The position numbers were made by a program, and so were the translations under genes. DNA of 64,000 nt from Demequina globuliformis (lineage in GTDB: Bacteria > Actinomycetota > Actinomycetes > Actinomycetales > Demequinaceae): contig NZ_BBRG01000001.1 in assembly GCF_000975155.1 (NCBI RefSeq), forward strand, positions 1,128,313 through 1,192,312, read 5' to 3'. The first letter of the stretch is position 1; the number at the start of each line of letters is the position of its first letter. Below the pieces are notes generated by a model, which was not told the origin of the DNA, searched no databases, and worked only from the letters and a program-made list of their open reading frames with translations. This document shows positions 47,667-56,566 of the stretch, in pieces.

Positions 47667-48656
47667 TCACCGGCCTCGGGAGACGTCTGGCCGGGGTCGA
47701 AAGGATTTGGGTGCAATGGTGGGGGGCATGCGGCGTTGGGGCACGTTGCCGCGTGAGCGGGGCTGCTCCCCGGAGGTGTCCGCGCTGGGGGCGCTGGGGG
47801 TACTGGGGGCCGATGCCGCGGTCGCCGTGTTCAGTGACGGAGACAGGGTCATGGACTCGATACGCTCGGCCAGTTCCGCGCCTGAGCGCGGCCGCTTGCG
47901 CGGGTTCTTCTCAAGCAGGTCGGTGATGAGACCGGCCATGGCGGGGGATACCGAGGCCGGCAGGGCGGGAACGTCCTCATTCACGTGTGCGATGGCGATG
48001 TCGACCGCCGTCGCGGCCGTGAAGGGCCGCTTCCCGACCACGCACTCGTACGCGATGATGCCCAACGCGTACAGGTCCGAGGCCGCGGTGGCGGGCTTGC
48101 CGAGCGCCATCTCCGGCGCGAGGTACTGGGCCGTGCCCATCACCATGCCGGTCTGCGTCAACGTGGTCTGATCGTGGCTGCGGGACACCCCAAAGTCGGT
48201 GATCTTCACCAGGTCTCCCTCGCGAATGATGAGGTTGCCTGGCTTCACGTCGCGGTGCATCACGCCCGCACGGTGCGCGACGTCGAGACCGCGTGCGGTC
48301 TGGGCGAGGATGGTGCCGATCCGTGCCTCTGGCAGCGTGCGCTCGCGTTCGATGATCGTGGACAACGGCTCGCCCTCGACGAGTTCCATCACCAAATAGG
48401 CGGTGTGCTCTTGGTCTCCGTAGTCGAAGACCTGGGCGATCCGGTCGTCGATGAGGCCGGCCGCATTGCGCGCTTCATTGCGGAACCGCTTGAGGAACGT
48501 CTCGTTTGCGGCGGCGTGTTCCTTGAGGACCTTCACCGCGACCGGTCGGCCTAGCTCGGAGTCCTCTCCACGCCAGACCTCGCCCATGCCGCCCACAGCC
48601 AACAGTGAGCGCAGTACGTAGCGTCCCCCCAGCGTCGTCCCGGCGTGGATGCTCAT
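47667..48656 (-). CDS. pknA: Serine/threonine kinase PknA-like
   Basis: A 329-residue kinase. GGMGEVWRG, Lys42, HRDVKPGN (Asp136) and DFG 154-156 show an active Hanks-type domain ending near residue 275. The C-terminal 55 residues are Ser/Pro/Arg-rich, and I see no membrane span, unlike mycobacterial PknA. It overlaps pbpA by 4 bases and precedes pknB by 89 bases. It presumably phosphorylates division proteins together with PknB. Confidence 0.93.
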   Translation of the reverse strand: MSIHAGTTLGGRYVLRSLLAVGGMGEVWRGEDSELGRPVAVKVLKEHAAANETFLKRFRNEARNAAGLIDDRIAQVFDYGDQEHTAYLVMELVEGEPLSTIIERERTLPEARIGTILAQTARGLDVAHRAGVMHRDVKPGNLIIREGDLVKITDFGVSRSHDQTTLTQTGMVMGTAQYLAPEMALGKPATAASDLYALGIIAYECVVGKRPFTAATAVDIAIAHVNEDVPALPASVSPAMAGLITDLLEKNPRKRPRSGAELAERIESMTLSPSLNTATAASAPSTPSAPSADTSGEQPRSRGNVPQRRMPPTIAPKSFRPRPDVSRGR

Positions 48657-50122
48657 AGGTCCCCCTCCGCGTCCAGTCGCAGTCCTTCCTGCATCACGGC
48701 CCGCGCAATGGGCGCCGCGACGGCGCCGCCGGTGGCCTCATTGCCAATGTCGCCGCCATTTTCCACGATCACGGCGACGGCGATCTTGGGGTCGTCAGCG
48801 GGGGCAAAGGAGACGAACCACGCGTGGGGCGGGGTGTCCTGACCCGTCTCCGCGGTGCCGGTCTTGCCGGCGACCGCGACGCCGCCAATCTGGGCCGCAG
48901 TTCCGGTGCCAGAGTCCACGACGCCCACCATCATGTCGGTGAGGGCGTTCGCGTCCGCGCGGTCCATGGCTTCCTTGTAGACCTCGGGCTCCGTGACATC
49001 GACCACTGTCAGGTCGCTCGCGCGGACCGTGTCCACCAGGTAAGGCTTCATCACCACGCCGTCGTTGGCGATGCCCGCGGCGACCATCGCCATTTGCAGC
49101 GGCGTGGCGCGCACGTCGAACTGGCCAATCGCGCTCATCGCGGTCTGGGCCTCGTTCGGGTCGTCGGGCAGTCGCGAGGCCGTGACCGACAGCGGAATGT
49201 CGATGGAGTCGGTCCAGCCAAAGTCCTTGGCCTTGCGCTCGACAACGCTCCACTGCAGGTCCATGCCGAGGTCCGCGAAGGCGGTGTTGCAGGAGATACG
49301 GAGCGCGTCGGACAGCGTCATGGTGTCGTTGTCCGCGCACGTCGCGCCCCCGTAGTTGCCGATGGTGCGGGTGGTCCCGGGGAGGTCGAGTTCCTGCGGC
49401 GCGTACAGCTCCGTGTCCGGCTTGTAGCCGGCCTCGAGCGCGGCGGCGGCATCGATGAGCTTGAAGGTCGATCCCGGCGGGTAGGTGTCACCCGCGATCG
49501 CGCGGTTCACGAGGGGGCTGTCGTCCCTGGCGAGCAGTTCCTGGTAGTTCTCGTTGACCTCGGCAGTGTCGTGGCTTGCGAGGCTGGTGGGGTCATACGT
49601 GGGGCTGGTGACCATGGCGAGGACTTCACCGGTCTGCGGGTCGAGCGCGACGACCGCGCCGCGCTGGTCTCCCAGCTGTTCCGCCGCGACTTGCTGCAGG
49701 GAGCTGCGCAACGTCAGTTCGATCGATGCGCCCTGCTGCTGCTCCCCGGCGAAGAGGTTGCCCAGCCGTGTCCAAAACAGCGAGTCCGCGCTGCCATTAA
49801 GGAGCTCGTTCTCCGTTTGCTCGAGCGCGGTGCGTCCGTACACGATCGAGTAGAAGCCAGTCGCGGCCGCGTACAGCGAACCGTTCGCGTAGGTGCGCTG
49901 GTAGTTGTACGGGTCGTTGACGGGCTCCGACCACACCACGGACTCGCCATCGACCACGAAGGGGCCGCGGAAGTTGCCGTACTCGCGGTACAGGGTGCGG
50001 ACATTGCGCGGGTCCTGGTTGAGGTCGTTGGCGTTGAGCACCTGAATCCACGAGCCGGCGGCCATGAGGGTCAGGACCAGCAGCAGCACAATGACGCTGA
50101 GGCGCCGCACGGGCTCATTCAT
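48653..50122 (-). CDS. pbpA: Penicillin-binding protein A (class B transpeptidase)
   Basis: A 489-residue transpeptidase. An N-terminal anchor (LSVIVLLLVLTLMAAGSWIQ) precedes a dimerisation region and the penicillin-binding domain with PPGSTFK (SxxK), SCN and AGKTGTAE. It works with RodA to polymerise and cross-link peptidoglycan. It begins immediately after the rodA stop codon. Confidence 0.95.
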   Translation of the reverse strand: MNEPVRRLSVIVLLLVLTLMAAGSWIQVLNANDLNQDPRNVRTLYREYGNFRGPFVVDGESVVWSEPVNDPYNYQRTYANGSLYAAATGFYSIVYGRTALEQTENELLNGSADSLFWTRLGNLFAGEQQQGASIELTLRSSLQQVAAEQLGDQRGAVVALDPQTGEVLAMVTSPTYDPTSLASHDTAEVNENYQELLARDDSPLVNRAIAGDTYPPGSTFKLIDAAAALEAGYKPDTELYAPQELDLPGTTRTIGNYGGATCADNDTMTLSDALRISCNTAFADLGMDLQWSVVERKAKDFGWTDSIDIPLSVTASRLPDDPNEAQTAMSAIGQFDVRATPLQMAMVAAGIANDGVVMKPYLVDTVRASDLTVVDVTEPEVYKEAMDRADANALTDMMVGVVDSGTGTAAQIGGVAVAGKTGTAETGQDTPPHAWFVSFAPADDPKIAVAVIVENGGDIGNEATGGAVAAPIARAVMQEGLRLDAEGDL

Positions 50123-51451
50123 CTACGCCACCTCCTCTGACGGTCGTCTGGCCATGTCGGAAACGCGTAGCAGGAGCGCAATGACTATCCAGTTCGCCAA
50201 CAGTGAAGAGCCGCCGTAGGCCAAGAAGGGGGCGGTGAGTCCGGTGAGGGGGATCACACGGGTGACGCCGCCCACCACGATGAAGACCTGGATCGCGATC
50301 GCGAAGCCCAGGCCGGAGGACAGCAACTTGCCAAAGCCGTCGCGGACACCAATGGACGTGCGGAAAGCGCGCTGCACAATGATGAGGTACAGCGTCAGGA
50401 TCGCCATGAGCCCGGTGAGGCCCAGTTCCTCGCCAAGGGACGCGATGATGAAGTCGGACTCCGCGTAGGGCACCAGGTCAGGCCGCCCTTCCCCGAGGCC
50501 CGTGCCGAACAAGCCGCCAGAGGCCATGCCAAACAGGCCACGCACCAGTTGCTCGGACGTGCCGGAGGAGTACACCTCCGGGTCGAGGGCGTGCAGCCAG
50601 GCGTCGAAGCGGGCGCGCACGTGCGGAATGGTCAGCGCCGCGAACGAGCCACCAATGAAGAACAGCCCCATTCCGGTCAGCACCCAGCTGAGTCGCTGCG
50701 TGGCGACGTAGAGCATTCCCAAGAAGATGCCGAAGAACAGCAGCGAGGCACCCAGGTCACGTTCGTAGACCATGATGAGCATCGCCGCGGCCCACACGAG
50801 CAACAGCGGGCCCATGTCGCGCGGCCGGGGGAACCGCATCCCTAAGAACTTGGGGCCGGCGAGCGCGAGGGTGTCGCGGTTGGTGACGAGGTAGCCGGCG
50901 AAGAACACGACGAGCGCGATCTTGGCGAACTCCCCTGGTTGGGCTGTGTATCCGAACACGGAGATCCAGATGCGGGCGCCATTGACCGTGATGCCCAGGC
51001 CGGGCACCAGCGGCAGCAGGTACAGCACGAGCCCCACCACGCCGGCGGTGTAGGTAAAGCGGCGCAGTTTGCGGTGGTCGCGTAGGAGCAACACGACGGC
51101 GATCATCGCCGTCACACCCAGCGCGGCCCAGATCATTTGGGCGTCAGCGAACGCGGTGCCCTCCGCGTGGTCGATGCGACGGATCTCCGCGATCCCCACG
51201 CCGTTGAGCGCGAACACCGCTGGCAGCAGCACGGGATCAGCGGACGGCGCCACCTTGTCGAGCACCACGTGCGCGGCGATCATCATGGCCGCCCAGACGG
51301 CGCCATAGATGGCCAGCGGCACCAGCTCCAGGAAGGCGGCGTTGTAGTCCACGAGCGCCCGGGCGAGGACAATCACCATCCACGCCAGGCCCAACAGCGC
51401 AAGTTCGGAACGTCGCCCGGCGCGGACGTTCAGGTCGGCAACGGTGGCCAC
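50123..51451 (-). CDS. rodA: RodA/FtsW glycosyltransferase
   Basis: A 442-residue SEDS protein with about ten to twelve membrane spans; motifs include AQPGEFAKIALVVFFAGYLV, the ERDLGASLLFFGIFL loop and FGTGLGEGRPDLVPYAESDF. SEDS proteins polymerise lipid II into glycan strands with a cognate class B PBP, here PbpA. GTG start directly follows pstP's stop codon. Confidence 0.95.
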   Translation of the reverse strand: MATVADLNVRAGRRSELALLGLAWMVIVLARALVDYNAAFLELVPLAIYGAVWAAMMIAAHVVLDKVAPSADPVLLPAVFALNGVGIAEIRRIDHAEGTAFADAQMIWAALGVTAMIAVVLLLRDHRKLRRFTYTAGVVGLVLYLLPLVPGLGITVNGARIWISVFGYTAQPGEFAKIALVVFFAGYLVTNRDTLALAGPKFLGMRFPRPRDMGPLLLVWAAAMLIMVYERDLGASLLFFGIFLGMLYVATQRLSWVLTGMGLFFIGGSFAALTIPHVRARFDAWLHALDPEVYSSGTSEQLVRGLFGMASGGLFGTGLGEGRPDLVPYAESDFIIASLGEELGLTGLMAILTLYLIIVQRAFRTSIGVRDGFGKLLSSGLGFAIAIQVFIVVGGVTRVIPLTGLTAPFLAYGGSSLLANWIVIALLLRVSDMARRPSEEVA

Positions 51452-52762
51452 TTACGCACCTTCCGCTGAGGCCGATGCACTGGGGCCTGGGCTGCTCCCC
51501 TCACCCGCACTTGGGGTGGCCGACGGCGATGCCGTCGGTTCCGGTGAGGGCTCGACAACTTCCGCGGAGCCCTCAAGCGAAGTCACGATGGATTGTGCTT
51601 CCTCGAGGCTGGAAGCGCGGATGGTGTCTTCGATGCGCTGCTGCTGGTACGGCGGCAGGCTCGCGACGGGAACCCCGGTGTCCTCGACAAGAGTGTGGAG
51701 TTCCACGAAGGGAAGGTCCTCGGGGATGCCCTGGTAAATCGCTATATCGATGCCGTCGGATCCCACGTAGTACTGGTTCTGGGTCCACAGATACGCACCC
51801 CACGCGCCGGCGGCGACCACCGCGAGAGCGATGATGGGCAGCACCCAGGGCCTGACCTTGATCCACCAGCGGGACGCTCGAGAAGGCTCCTCGTCGTCGT
51901 CCACCTCTTCGCGCGCGGACAGCTTGGCGGCCTTCCCGGCAGCCGAGCTTCCCCCCGCGGTGGGGCGGTGGCGATCCCGAGCAGCAGACCCCACAATTTG
52001 GGTTGCGGTCGGCGGGCCCACGCCATCGGTGGCGTCGATGTCCACCACGTCCGCCACAATGCACGTGACGTTGTCGGGAGCGCCCGCGGCGAGCGCGAGT
52101 GACACCAGTGCGTCCGCGCAGTCGCCAGGATCGGAGACCTCGGACAGCGTGTGCTCGAGCGTGTCCCGCGACACCACGCCGGACAGGCCGTCCGAGCACA
52201 GCATCCAGCGGTCGCCCGCCCGCGTCTCCCGCACAGAAATGTCCACAGGCACGTCTGCGTCGACGTCACCGAGCACCCGCAGCAGCATGGAGCGCTTGGG
52301 GTGATGTTCGGCATCCGCCGCGCTGAGGCGACCCGTGTCCACGAGGTGCTGCACAAAACTGTGGTCCGTCGTGACCTGCTCGAGCTCGCCGCCACGCATC
52401 AGGTACGCGCGTGAATCGCCAATGTGAGCCATCGACAGTGTCGACCCCGCGCGCAGCAGCGCCGTCACGGTGGTGCCGAGTCCCGACAGTTCGGGGTCGT
52501 TCGCGGCGCGCTCCACGATCTCCGCGTGTGCATCCGCGATGGCTTCCTTGAGTTCGTCGAGGGACTCGTCAGGTCCGTGCGATTCACCGTCGAGCGCCGC
52601 GAGGCGACCTACCGCGATGGAGGAGGCGATGTCGCCTCCAGCCGCGCCACCCATACCGTCGGCGACGACCAACAGGTGAGGTCCAGCGAAAGCCGAGTCC
52701 TGGTTGTTCGAGCGCACCAGGCCCACGTCGGAGCGGGCGGCAAAGTGCAAAGACAAAAACAC
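51452..52762 (-). CDS. pstP: PP2C-type Ser/Thr phosphatase PstP
   Basis: A 436-residue phosphatase opposing PknA/PknB. Metal-binding motifs are VRSNNQDS, VVADGMGGAAGGD, MAHIGDSRAYLMR, SDGLSGVV and APDNVTCIVADV. One membrane span lies at about 308-328 (VLPIIALAVVAAGAWGAYLW), and the extracellular tail is Ser/Pro-rich. GTG 52762 follows GAGGAG. Confidence 0.94.
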   Translation of the reverse strand: MFLSLHFAARSDVGLVRSNNQDSAFAGPHLLVVADGMGGAAGGDIASSIAVGRLAALDGESHGPDESLDELKEAIADAHAEIVERAANDPELSGLGTTVTALLRAGSTLSMAHIGDSRAYLMRGGELEQVTTDHSFVQHLVDTGRLSAADAEHHPKRSMLLRVLGDVDADVPVDISVRETRAGDRWMLCSDGLSGVVSRDTLEHTLSEVSDPGDCADALVSLALAAGAPDNVTCIVADVVDIDATDGVGPPTATQIVGSAARDRHRPTAGGSSAAGKAAKLSAREEVDDDEEPSRASRWWIKVRPWVLPIIALAVVAAGAWGAYLWTQNQYYVGSDGIDIAIYQGIPEDLPFVELHTLVEDTGVPVASLPPYQQQRIEDTIRASSLEEAQSIVTSLEGSAEVVEPSPEPTASPSATPSAGEGSSPGPSASASAEGA

Positions 52763-52765
52763 GCG

Positions 52766-53284
52766 TTAACTCCTCAACTCAAGCGTCGTGGCGCCCAAGC
52801 GGACCTGGTCGCCGCGCTTGAAGGGCATTGGATCGCCCACGCGCTGATTGTCGAGAAATGTGCCATTGGTGGAACCCAAGTCTTCGATCCGCCAGCCCTG
52901 CCCTTCCGGGAAAATCCGGCAGTGCTTCGCGGAACAGTAGTCGTCGTCGATGACGAGCGTGCAGGTCGGGGAGCGGCCCACCAAAATGGGCGCTGTGCCC
53001 AGCGGAATGGTGGTGCCCTTCAACGGCCCTGACACCACGGCCAGGTGCCCCACGGCATCGGCCGAAGTCGAAATGGAGCCTGTACGAATGCCCGTCGCCG
53101 ACCGCGACGGTGCGGCGACCTTGTTGGCACGGTTGTCCGGCTTGCGCTTCTCACGGCCCCTGCCGCGGCTCGTCACGCGCGTGCCGTAGAGGTCTGCGCG
53201 AAGGACGCCGATCGCGGATAGCACCAGGGCCCACAGGAGAATGAGGAACCCAAAGCGCAACAGGGTGATGGATAGTTCGCTCAT
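52766..53284 (-). CDS. fhaB: FHA-domain protein FhaB (FipA-interacting type)
   Basis: A 172-residue protein with an N-terminal membrane span (LLRFGFLILLWALVLSAIGV), a basic linker and an FHA domain (LVGRSPTCTLVIDDDYCSAK, GSTNGTFLDNQRV) that binds phosphothreonine. It recruits kinase substrates to the growth machinery. Separated from pstP by 3 bases. Confidence 0.92.
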   Translation of the reverse strand: MSELSITLLRFGFLILLWALVLSAIGVLRADLYGTRVTSRGRGREKRKPDNRANKVAAPSRSATGIRTGSISTSADAVGHLAVVSGPLKGTTIPLGTAPILVGRSPTCTLVIDDDYCSAKHCRIFPEGQGWRIEDLGSTNGTFLDNQRVGDPMPFKRGDQVRLGATTLELRS

Positions 53285-53287
53285 GGG

Positions 53288-53995
53288 CTAGTCATCCTCA
53301 TCCGCTGGTACGCCGTCCCAATACATGATGGTGGTGCGCCCCACTGTAATCACGTTGCCGTCGAGCAGCGTGACTTCGTTGATGCGCTGGTCCTCCACCA
53401 TGGTGCCATTGGTCGACCCCAGGTCGGTGAGGATGGTGCCGTATTCGGTGATTTCGAAACGGCAGTGCTGGCGCGAGACGCCCGAGTCGTCCACCACGAT
53501 GTCCGCCTCTTGGCCGCGGCCAATCACGGTCATGTCGCCAGTGAGGTGATAGCGCACGCCGTCGATGTCCAGTAGCGGGTAGCGCGAGCGGTGGTCGCGT
53601 TCGGTCGCCGGCGCGACCGGGCCGCGCGTGGTGCGGCTCGTGACCGCGAGGCGGCCCGTGCTCAGCGACTCATCCGGCGCAAAGTCGATCTTCACCGCGC
53701 CCACGAACGAGTAGCGCTGGCGGGTGGCGTGATCGCGGAGCGCATCTTCGATCTCATGCGCGAGGGCGTCGTCCCCCCATTGCTCCACGGTGTCGTAGTC
53801 CGTCTGCGACAGTGCAATGGCGTACTCGTTGGGCGCCACCGTGCGGTTGCGGTCAACAGCGGCGGCGCGCGCGTCACACTCGCGGCGCACTGCGCTCGCG
53901 AGTTCTACCGGCTTCACGCCCGACTTGAAGGTCCGCGCGAAGGCCCCTTGTACGACGTTCTCCACGCCTTTTTCGAAGCGATCCAGGACTCCCAT
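53288..53995 (-). CDS. fhaA: DUF3662/FHA-domain protein FhaA
   Basis: A 235-residue protein with an N-terminal DUF3662 domain (GVLDRFEKGVENVVQGAFAR) and a C-terminal FHA domain (IGRGQEADIVVDDSGVSRQH, GSTNGTMVEDQRI). The long unstructured linker of mycobacterial FhaA is absent. It is the first gene of the fhaA-fhaB-pstP-rodA-pbpA-pknA-pknB run. I chose ATG 53995; an upstream Met at 54073 would run into tRNA-Leu. Confidence 0.92.
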   Translation of the reverse strand: MGVLDRFEKGVENVVQGAFARTFKSGVKPVELASAVRRECDARAAAVDRNRTVAPNEYAIALSQTDYDTVEQWGDDALAHEIEDALRDHATRQRYSFVGAVKIDFAPDESLSTGRLAVTSRTTRGPVAPATERDHRSRYPLLDIDGVRYHLTGDMTVIGRGQEADIVVDDSGVSRQHCRFEITEYGTILTDLGSTNGTMVEDQRINEVTLLDGNVITVGRTTIMYWDGVPADEDD

Positions 53996-54004
53996 ACCCC
54001 GAAT

Positions 54005-54010
54005 CGTATA
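54005..54010 (-). promoter_or_regulatory. Candidate -10 element of fhaA operon
   Basis: TATACG on the minus strand at 54010-54005 lies 9 bases before the fhaA ATG, which suggests a leaderless or near-leaderless transcript. No good -35 hexamer is visible. The tRNA-Leu gene starts 34 bases beyond on the other strand, so the two promoters overlap. Confidence 0.45.
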
Positions 54011-54043
54011 GTGCTCTGCAGTCGTGCTAAAGTTACCCGGCAC

Positions 54044-54127
54044 GCGCGAGTGGCGGAATAGGCAGACGCGCACGGTTCAGGTCCGTGTGCCCGAAAGGGC
54101 GTGGGGGTTCAACTCCCCCCTCGCGCA
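54044..54127 (+). tRNA. tRNA-Leu (CAG)
   Basis: An 84-base class II tRNA: acceptor GCGCGAG/CTCGCGC, anticodon arm CACGG/CCGTG around TTCAGGT (anticodon CAG at 54078-54080), a variable arm TGCCCGAAAGGGCG, T arm GGGGG/CCCCC. CCA is not encoded. Confidence 0.95.
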
Positions 54128-54135
54128 CGTGAGAG

Positions 54136-54163
54136 AAGGCCCCCGGGAATCCCGGGGGCCTTT
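54136..54163 (+). terminator. Terminator after tRNA-Leu
   Basis: AGGCCCCCGGGA (54137-54148) and TCCCGGGGGCCT (54150-54161) form a very stable 12-bp stem with a minimal loop, followed by a few Ts. Confidence 0.85.
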
Positions 54164-54495
54164 CGCTTTGTCCGGGGGCCGACGGGTCGGGATCTTCGTG
54201 CTGCCTGCGACGATGGGCACGCGCCCGCCGGGAGCGCGTGCGTCGACGCTCGCGTGTGACGTGCGGCCAGCGGTACGACTGCGGTGGGCGCGTACGACTT
54301 CGCGCATGGTTGAAGATGGCTGCTGACGCTGCGACCCCGTGCAGGCGCTGTCGCAAACTGACCCACGATCTTGCATAGGGGCCCGACACTCCACGGCGTG
54401 TCGGGCACGGGTGAAGGATTCTCAGTCAGTTAGTGACGTAGCGGCCTGACGCGGCGGAGCCCCCTGACGAAGTGGAGGGTGCCGGCGCTGCGGCG
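54164..54495. other. Gene-free interval
   Basis: No frame here looks like real protein. The only structure I see is the hairpin GCCCGACAC/GTGTCGGGC (54381-54389 with 54398-54406), without a T run on either strand. It may be the tail of the phosphate-transport unit read from the right. Confidence 0.6.
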
Positions 54496-54732
54496 CTAGT
54501 GCCCGCCCGCCGCGATGTAGGCGACAGCGCCGAGGATCGCGACAATCGTCACGCCAAAGCACAACCACGCGGCGACCACGCGGCCGGTCGCGACCTGGCC
54601 TGAGTCGTCCTTGGCTCCCGGCCCGGCGAGAAGGCGCACTCCAAGGGCGAAGAGCGCGGGAAGGCCGGCACCGACGATCACGCCGAACAGCAACACGTTG
54701 CCGAGGGCGGCCCATTCAATGTAGTTCTGCAT
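54496..54732 (-). CDS. Small two-span membrane protein, PiT neighbour
   Basis: A 78-residue protein, MQNYIEWAALGNVLLFGVIV to start, with two membrane spans (about 8-36 and 51-75) and a short polar loop. It follows the PiT transporter gene by 8 bases and is probably co-transcribed; similar small genes accompany PiT transporters in actinobacteria. Function unknown, possibly a transporter accessory. Confidence 0.75.
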   Translation of the reverse strand: MQNYIEWAALGNVLLFGVIVGAGLPALFALGVRLLAGPGAKDDSGQVATGRVVAAWLCFGVTIVAILGAVAYIAAGGH

Positions 54733-54740
54733 GGCGGTCC

Positions 54741-56117
54741 CTACTTGTCCTCGTTATCGGTGCGGCGGGCGTCGCGCTCGGAGCGCTCCGCCTCCTCGGC
54801 CTCCAGGACGGCGGCCTCAGCGTCCGGCGCAAGGCGCTCGCCTTCTTCTTGTGCGAGGCGCTCCCGGCGTTCGAGCTCGGCGGCCTCGCGCTTTGCCTGT
54901 GCCTTTTTGGCCTTGCGCAGGCGCTTCTTCTTCACGGTCATGGTCTCGGGGCGGTGCGTCGAGACTGACTCGGCGATGAAGGCCTCGGACTCCTCAGCGG
55001 GGTCCCAGTCGTCGTTCACGTTGTGCGGGTTGACGGGGTTGCGGCGTGACCACGCGAAGATGCCTGCGGAGACCACCACGAGGACGCCGAACACCACGTA
55101 GGACCCGGCGGCGCCGCCAATGAGCTGGTCAAGGAAGTAGGCGGCCGCGCCCACGGCTGCGGCGGACGGCACGGTGATGAGCCACGCGGAGAACATTCGC
55201 CCCGCGACGCCCCAGCGCACCGACGCGCCCTTCATGCCCACGCCAGAACCCAGGATGGAGCCGGTAGCGACGTGCGTGGTGGACAGCGAGTAGCCAAAGT
55301 GGCTGGACAGCAAGATGACGGCTGCAGAGGAGGTCTCCGCGGCCATGCCCTGACGGGACTCGAGCTCAACCAGGCCCTTACCGAGCGTGCGGATCACGCG
55401 CCAGCCGCCCATGTAGGTGCCGAGCGCCATGGCGAGTGCACACGAGAAGATCACCCAGAACGGCACAGAGGAGTCGGAGGGGACCGCGCCAGCAGCGATC
55501 AGGGCCAGCAGGATGATTCCCATCGACTTCTGAGCGTCGTTGGTGCCGTGCGCGAGGGACACGAGCGAGGCGGAGCCGATCTGACCCCAGCGGAACAGGC
55601 GGTCGTTTTCCTTCTGTTCCACGTCGCGGGTGAGGCGCACCACCAACCAGGTGCCGACGGTGGCGACCAGGATCGCGACCACGGGTGCGACGAGCGCGGG
55701 GATCAGCACCTTGGAGGTCAGCCCCGCCCACAGCACGCCTTCAGAGCCTGCAGCGGCCAGTGCGGCACCGACCACACCACCAATGAGCGCGTGCGAGGAG
55801 CTCGACGGTATCCCGAATAGCCATGTAATGAGGTTCCAGACAATGCCGCCCGCCAAGCCGGCGAGCACCACCTCCAGGGTGACGATGTCCGCGTCCACAA
55901 TGCCGGTCGCGATGGTCGCCGCGACGGTGAGTGACAGGAAGGCGCCCACCATGTTGAGGGACGCCGACAGCAGCACGGCGGTCTTGGGCTTGAGCGCCCG
56001 CGTGGCGATCGACGTGGCCATGGCGTTTCCGGTGTCATGGAAGCCATTAGTGAAGTCGAAGGCGAGCGCGGTCGCGACAACGAGAACCAGGAGGATGGGC
56101 TCAGTCACGGTCTCCAT
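54741..56117 (-). CDS. pit: Low-affinity inorganic phosphate transporter (PiT family)
   Basis: A 458-residue transporter. The duplicated PiT signatures are ALAFDFTNGFHDTGNAMATS and VSLAHGTNDAQKSMGIILLA, with IPSSSSHALIGG and YSLSTTHVATGSILG. About ten membrane spans end near residue 360; a charged, Glu/Arg-rich cytoplasmic tail of 95 residues follows. It imports metal-phosphate with protons. ATG 56117 has no ribosome-binding site; a PHO-box-like repeat abuts it. Confidence 0.93.
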   Translation of the reverse strand: METVTEPILLVLVVATALAFDFTNGFHDTGNAMATSIATRALKPKTAVLLSASLNMVGAFLSLTVAATIATGIVDADIVTLEVVLAGLAGGIVWNLITWLFGIPSSSSHALIGGVVGAALAAAGSEGVLWAGLTSKVLIPALVAPVVAILVATVGTWLVVRLTRDVEQKENDRLFRWGQIGSASLVSLAHGTNDAQKSMGIILLALIAAGAVPSDSSVPFWVIFSCALAMALGTYMGGWRVIRTLGKGLVELESRQGMAAETSSAAVILLSSHFGYSLSTTHVATGSILGSGVGMKGASVRWGVAGRMFSAWLITVPSAAAVGAAAYFLDQLIGGAAGSYVVFGVLVVVSAGIFAWSRRNPVNPHNVNDDWDPAEESEAFIAESVSTHRPETMTVKKKRLRKAKKAQAKREAAELERRERLAQEEGERLAPDAEAAVLEAEEAERSERDARRTDNEDK

Positions 56118-56118
56118 T

Positions 56119-56146
56119 GTGACGGATTGGTGAACATAAAGTGAAC
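56119..56146 (-). promoter_or_regulatory. PHO-box-like direct repeats upstream of pit
   Basis: On the minus strand GTTCAC (56146-56141), GTTCAC (56135-56130) and CGTCAC (56124-56119) are spaced exactly 11 bases apart, the layout of PhoP direct-repeat units in Streptomyces. The last unit ends 1 base before the pit ATG, an unusually close position. Confidence 0.6.
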
Positions 56147-56173
56147 GGACGGAGGTCCTGGGATCACATCAGC

Positions 56174-56566
56174 TCAGAATTGCAGGCCCTTGAGGTAAAT
56201 CCAGCGCCCGTCCTCACGCACAAAAGTGCTGGTTTCACGGAGAACGCCAGCCTCGCCGTCGTCAGTCTCGTAGTGAGCGGCGAAGGTGACCGTTCCCTCG
56301 GTATCCGGGCTCTCGCCGTCGATGGTGCCCGCAACGTCGAGCCCACGCCACGACGGTGAGGCGAGGTTCCCCAATTTCTCTGGCGTGGGCCGGGTGTCGG
56401 GATGCCAGGTGCGCAGCACGTAGTCGACGTCACGGCGCACGTGAGCGGTGTAGCGCGACCTCATCAGTTGCTCGGCGGTCTCCGCTTCACGCTCCCCGCG
56501 CAGCAGCGGCCGGCAGCACTCGCTGAAGGCGTCGCCTGAACTACAGGGGCAAGGAAGGCCGCTCAT
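56174..56566 (-). CDS. YchJ-family protein with SEC-C motif
   Basis: A 130-residue protein. The N-terminal SEC-C zinc motif CPCSSGDAFSECCRP is followed by the YchJ/UPF0225 NTF2-like domain (AEQLMRSRYTAHVRRDVDYV, ETSTFVREDGRWIYLKG). Role unknown; SEC-C motifs bind zinc and often nucleic acid or protein partners. It overlaps the upstream membrane gene by ATGA. Confidence 0.88.
   Translation of the reverse strand: MSGLPCPCSSGDAFSECCRPLLRGEREAETAEQLMRSRYTAHVRRDVDYVLRTWHPDTRPTPEKLGNLASPSWRGLDVAGTIDGESPDTEGTVTFAAHYETDDGEAGVLRETSTFVREDGRWIYLKGLQF

Noticed and set aside
48824..50140. 438-residue plus-strand frame
   Set aside because: Antisense to pbpA, His/Arg/Val-rich, no protein signature.
54381..54406. 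Hairpin GCCCGACAC/GTGTCGGGC as a terminator
   Set aside because: No T run on either strand and over 90 bases from the nearest gene end; role unclear, so not called.
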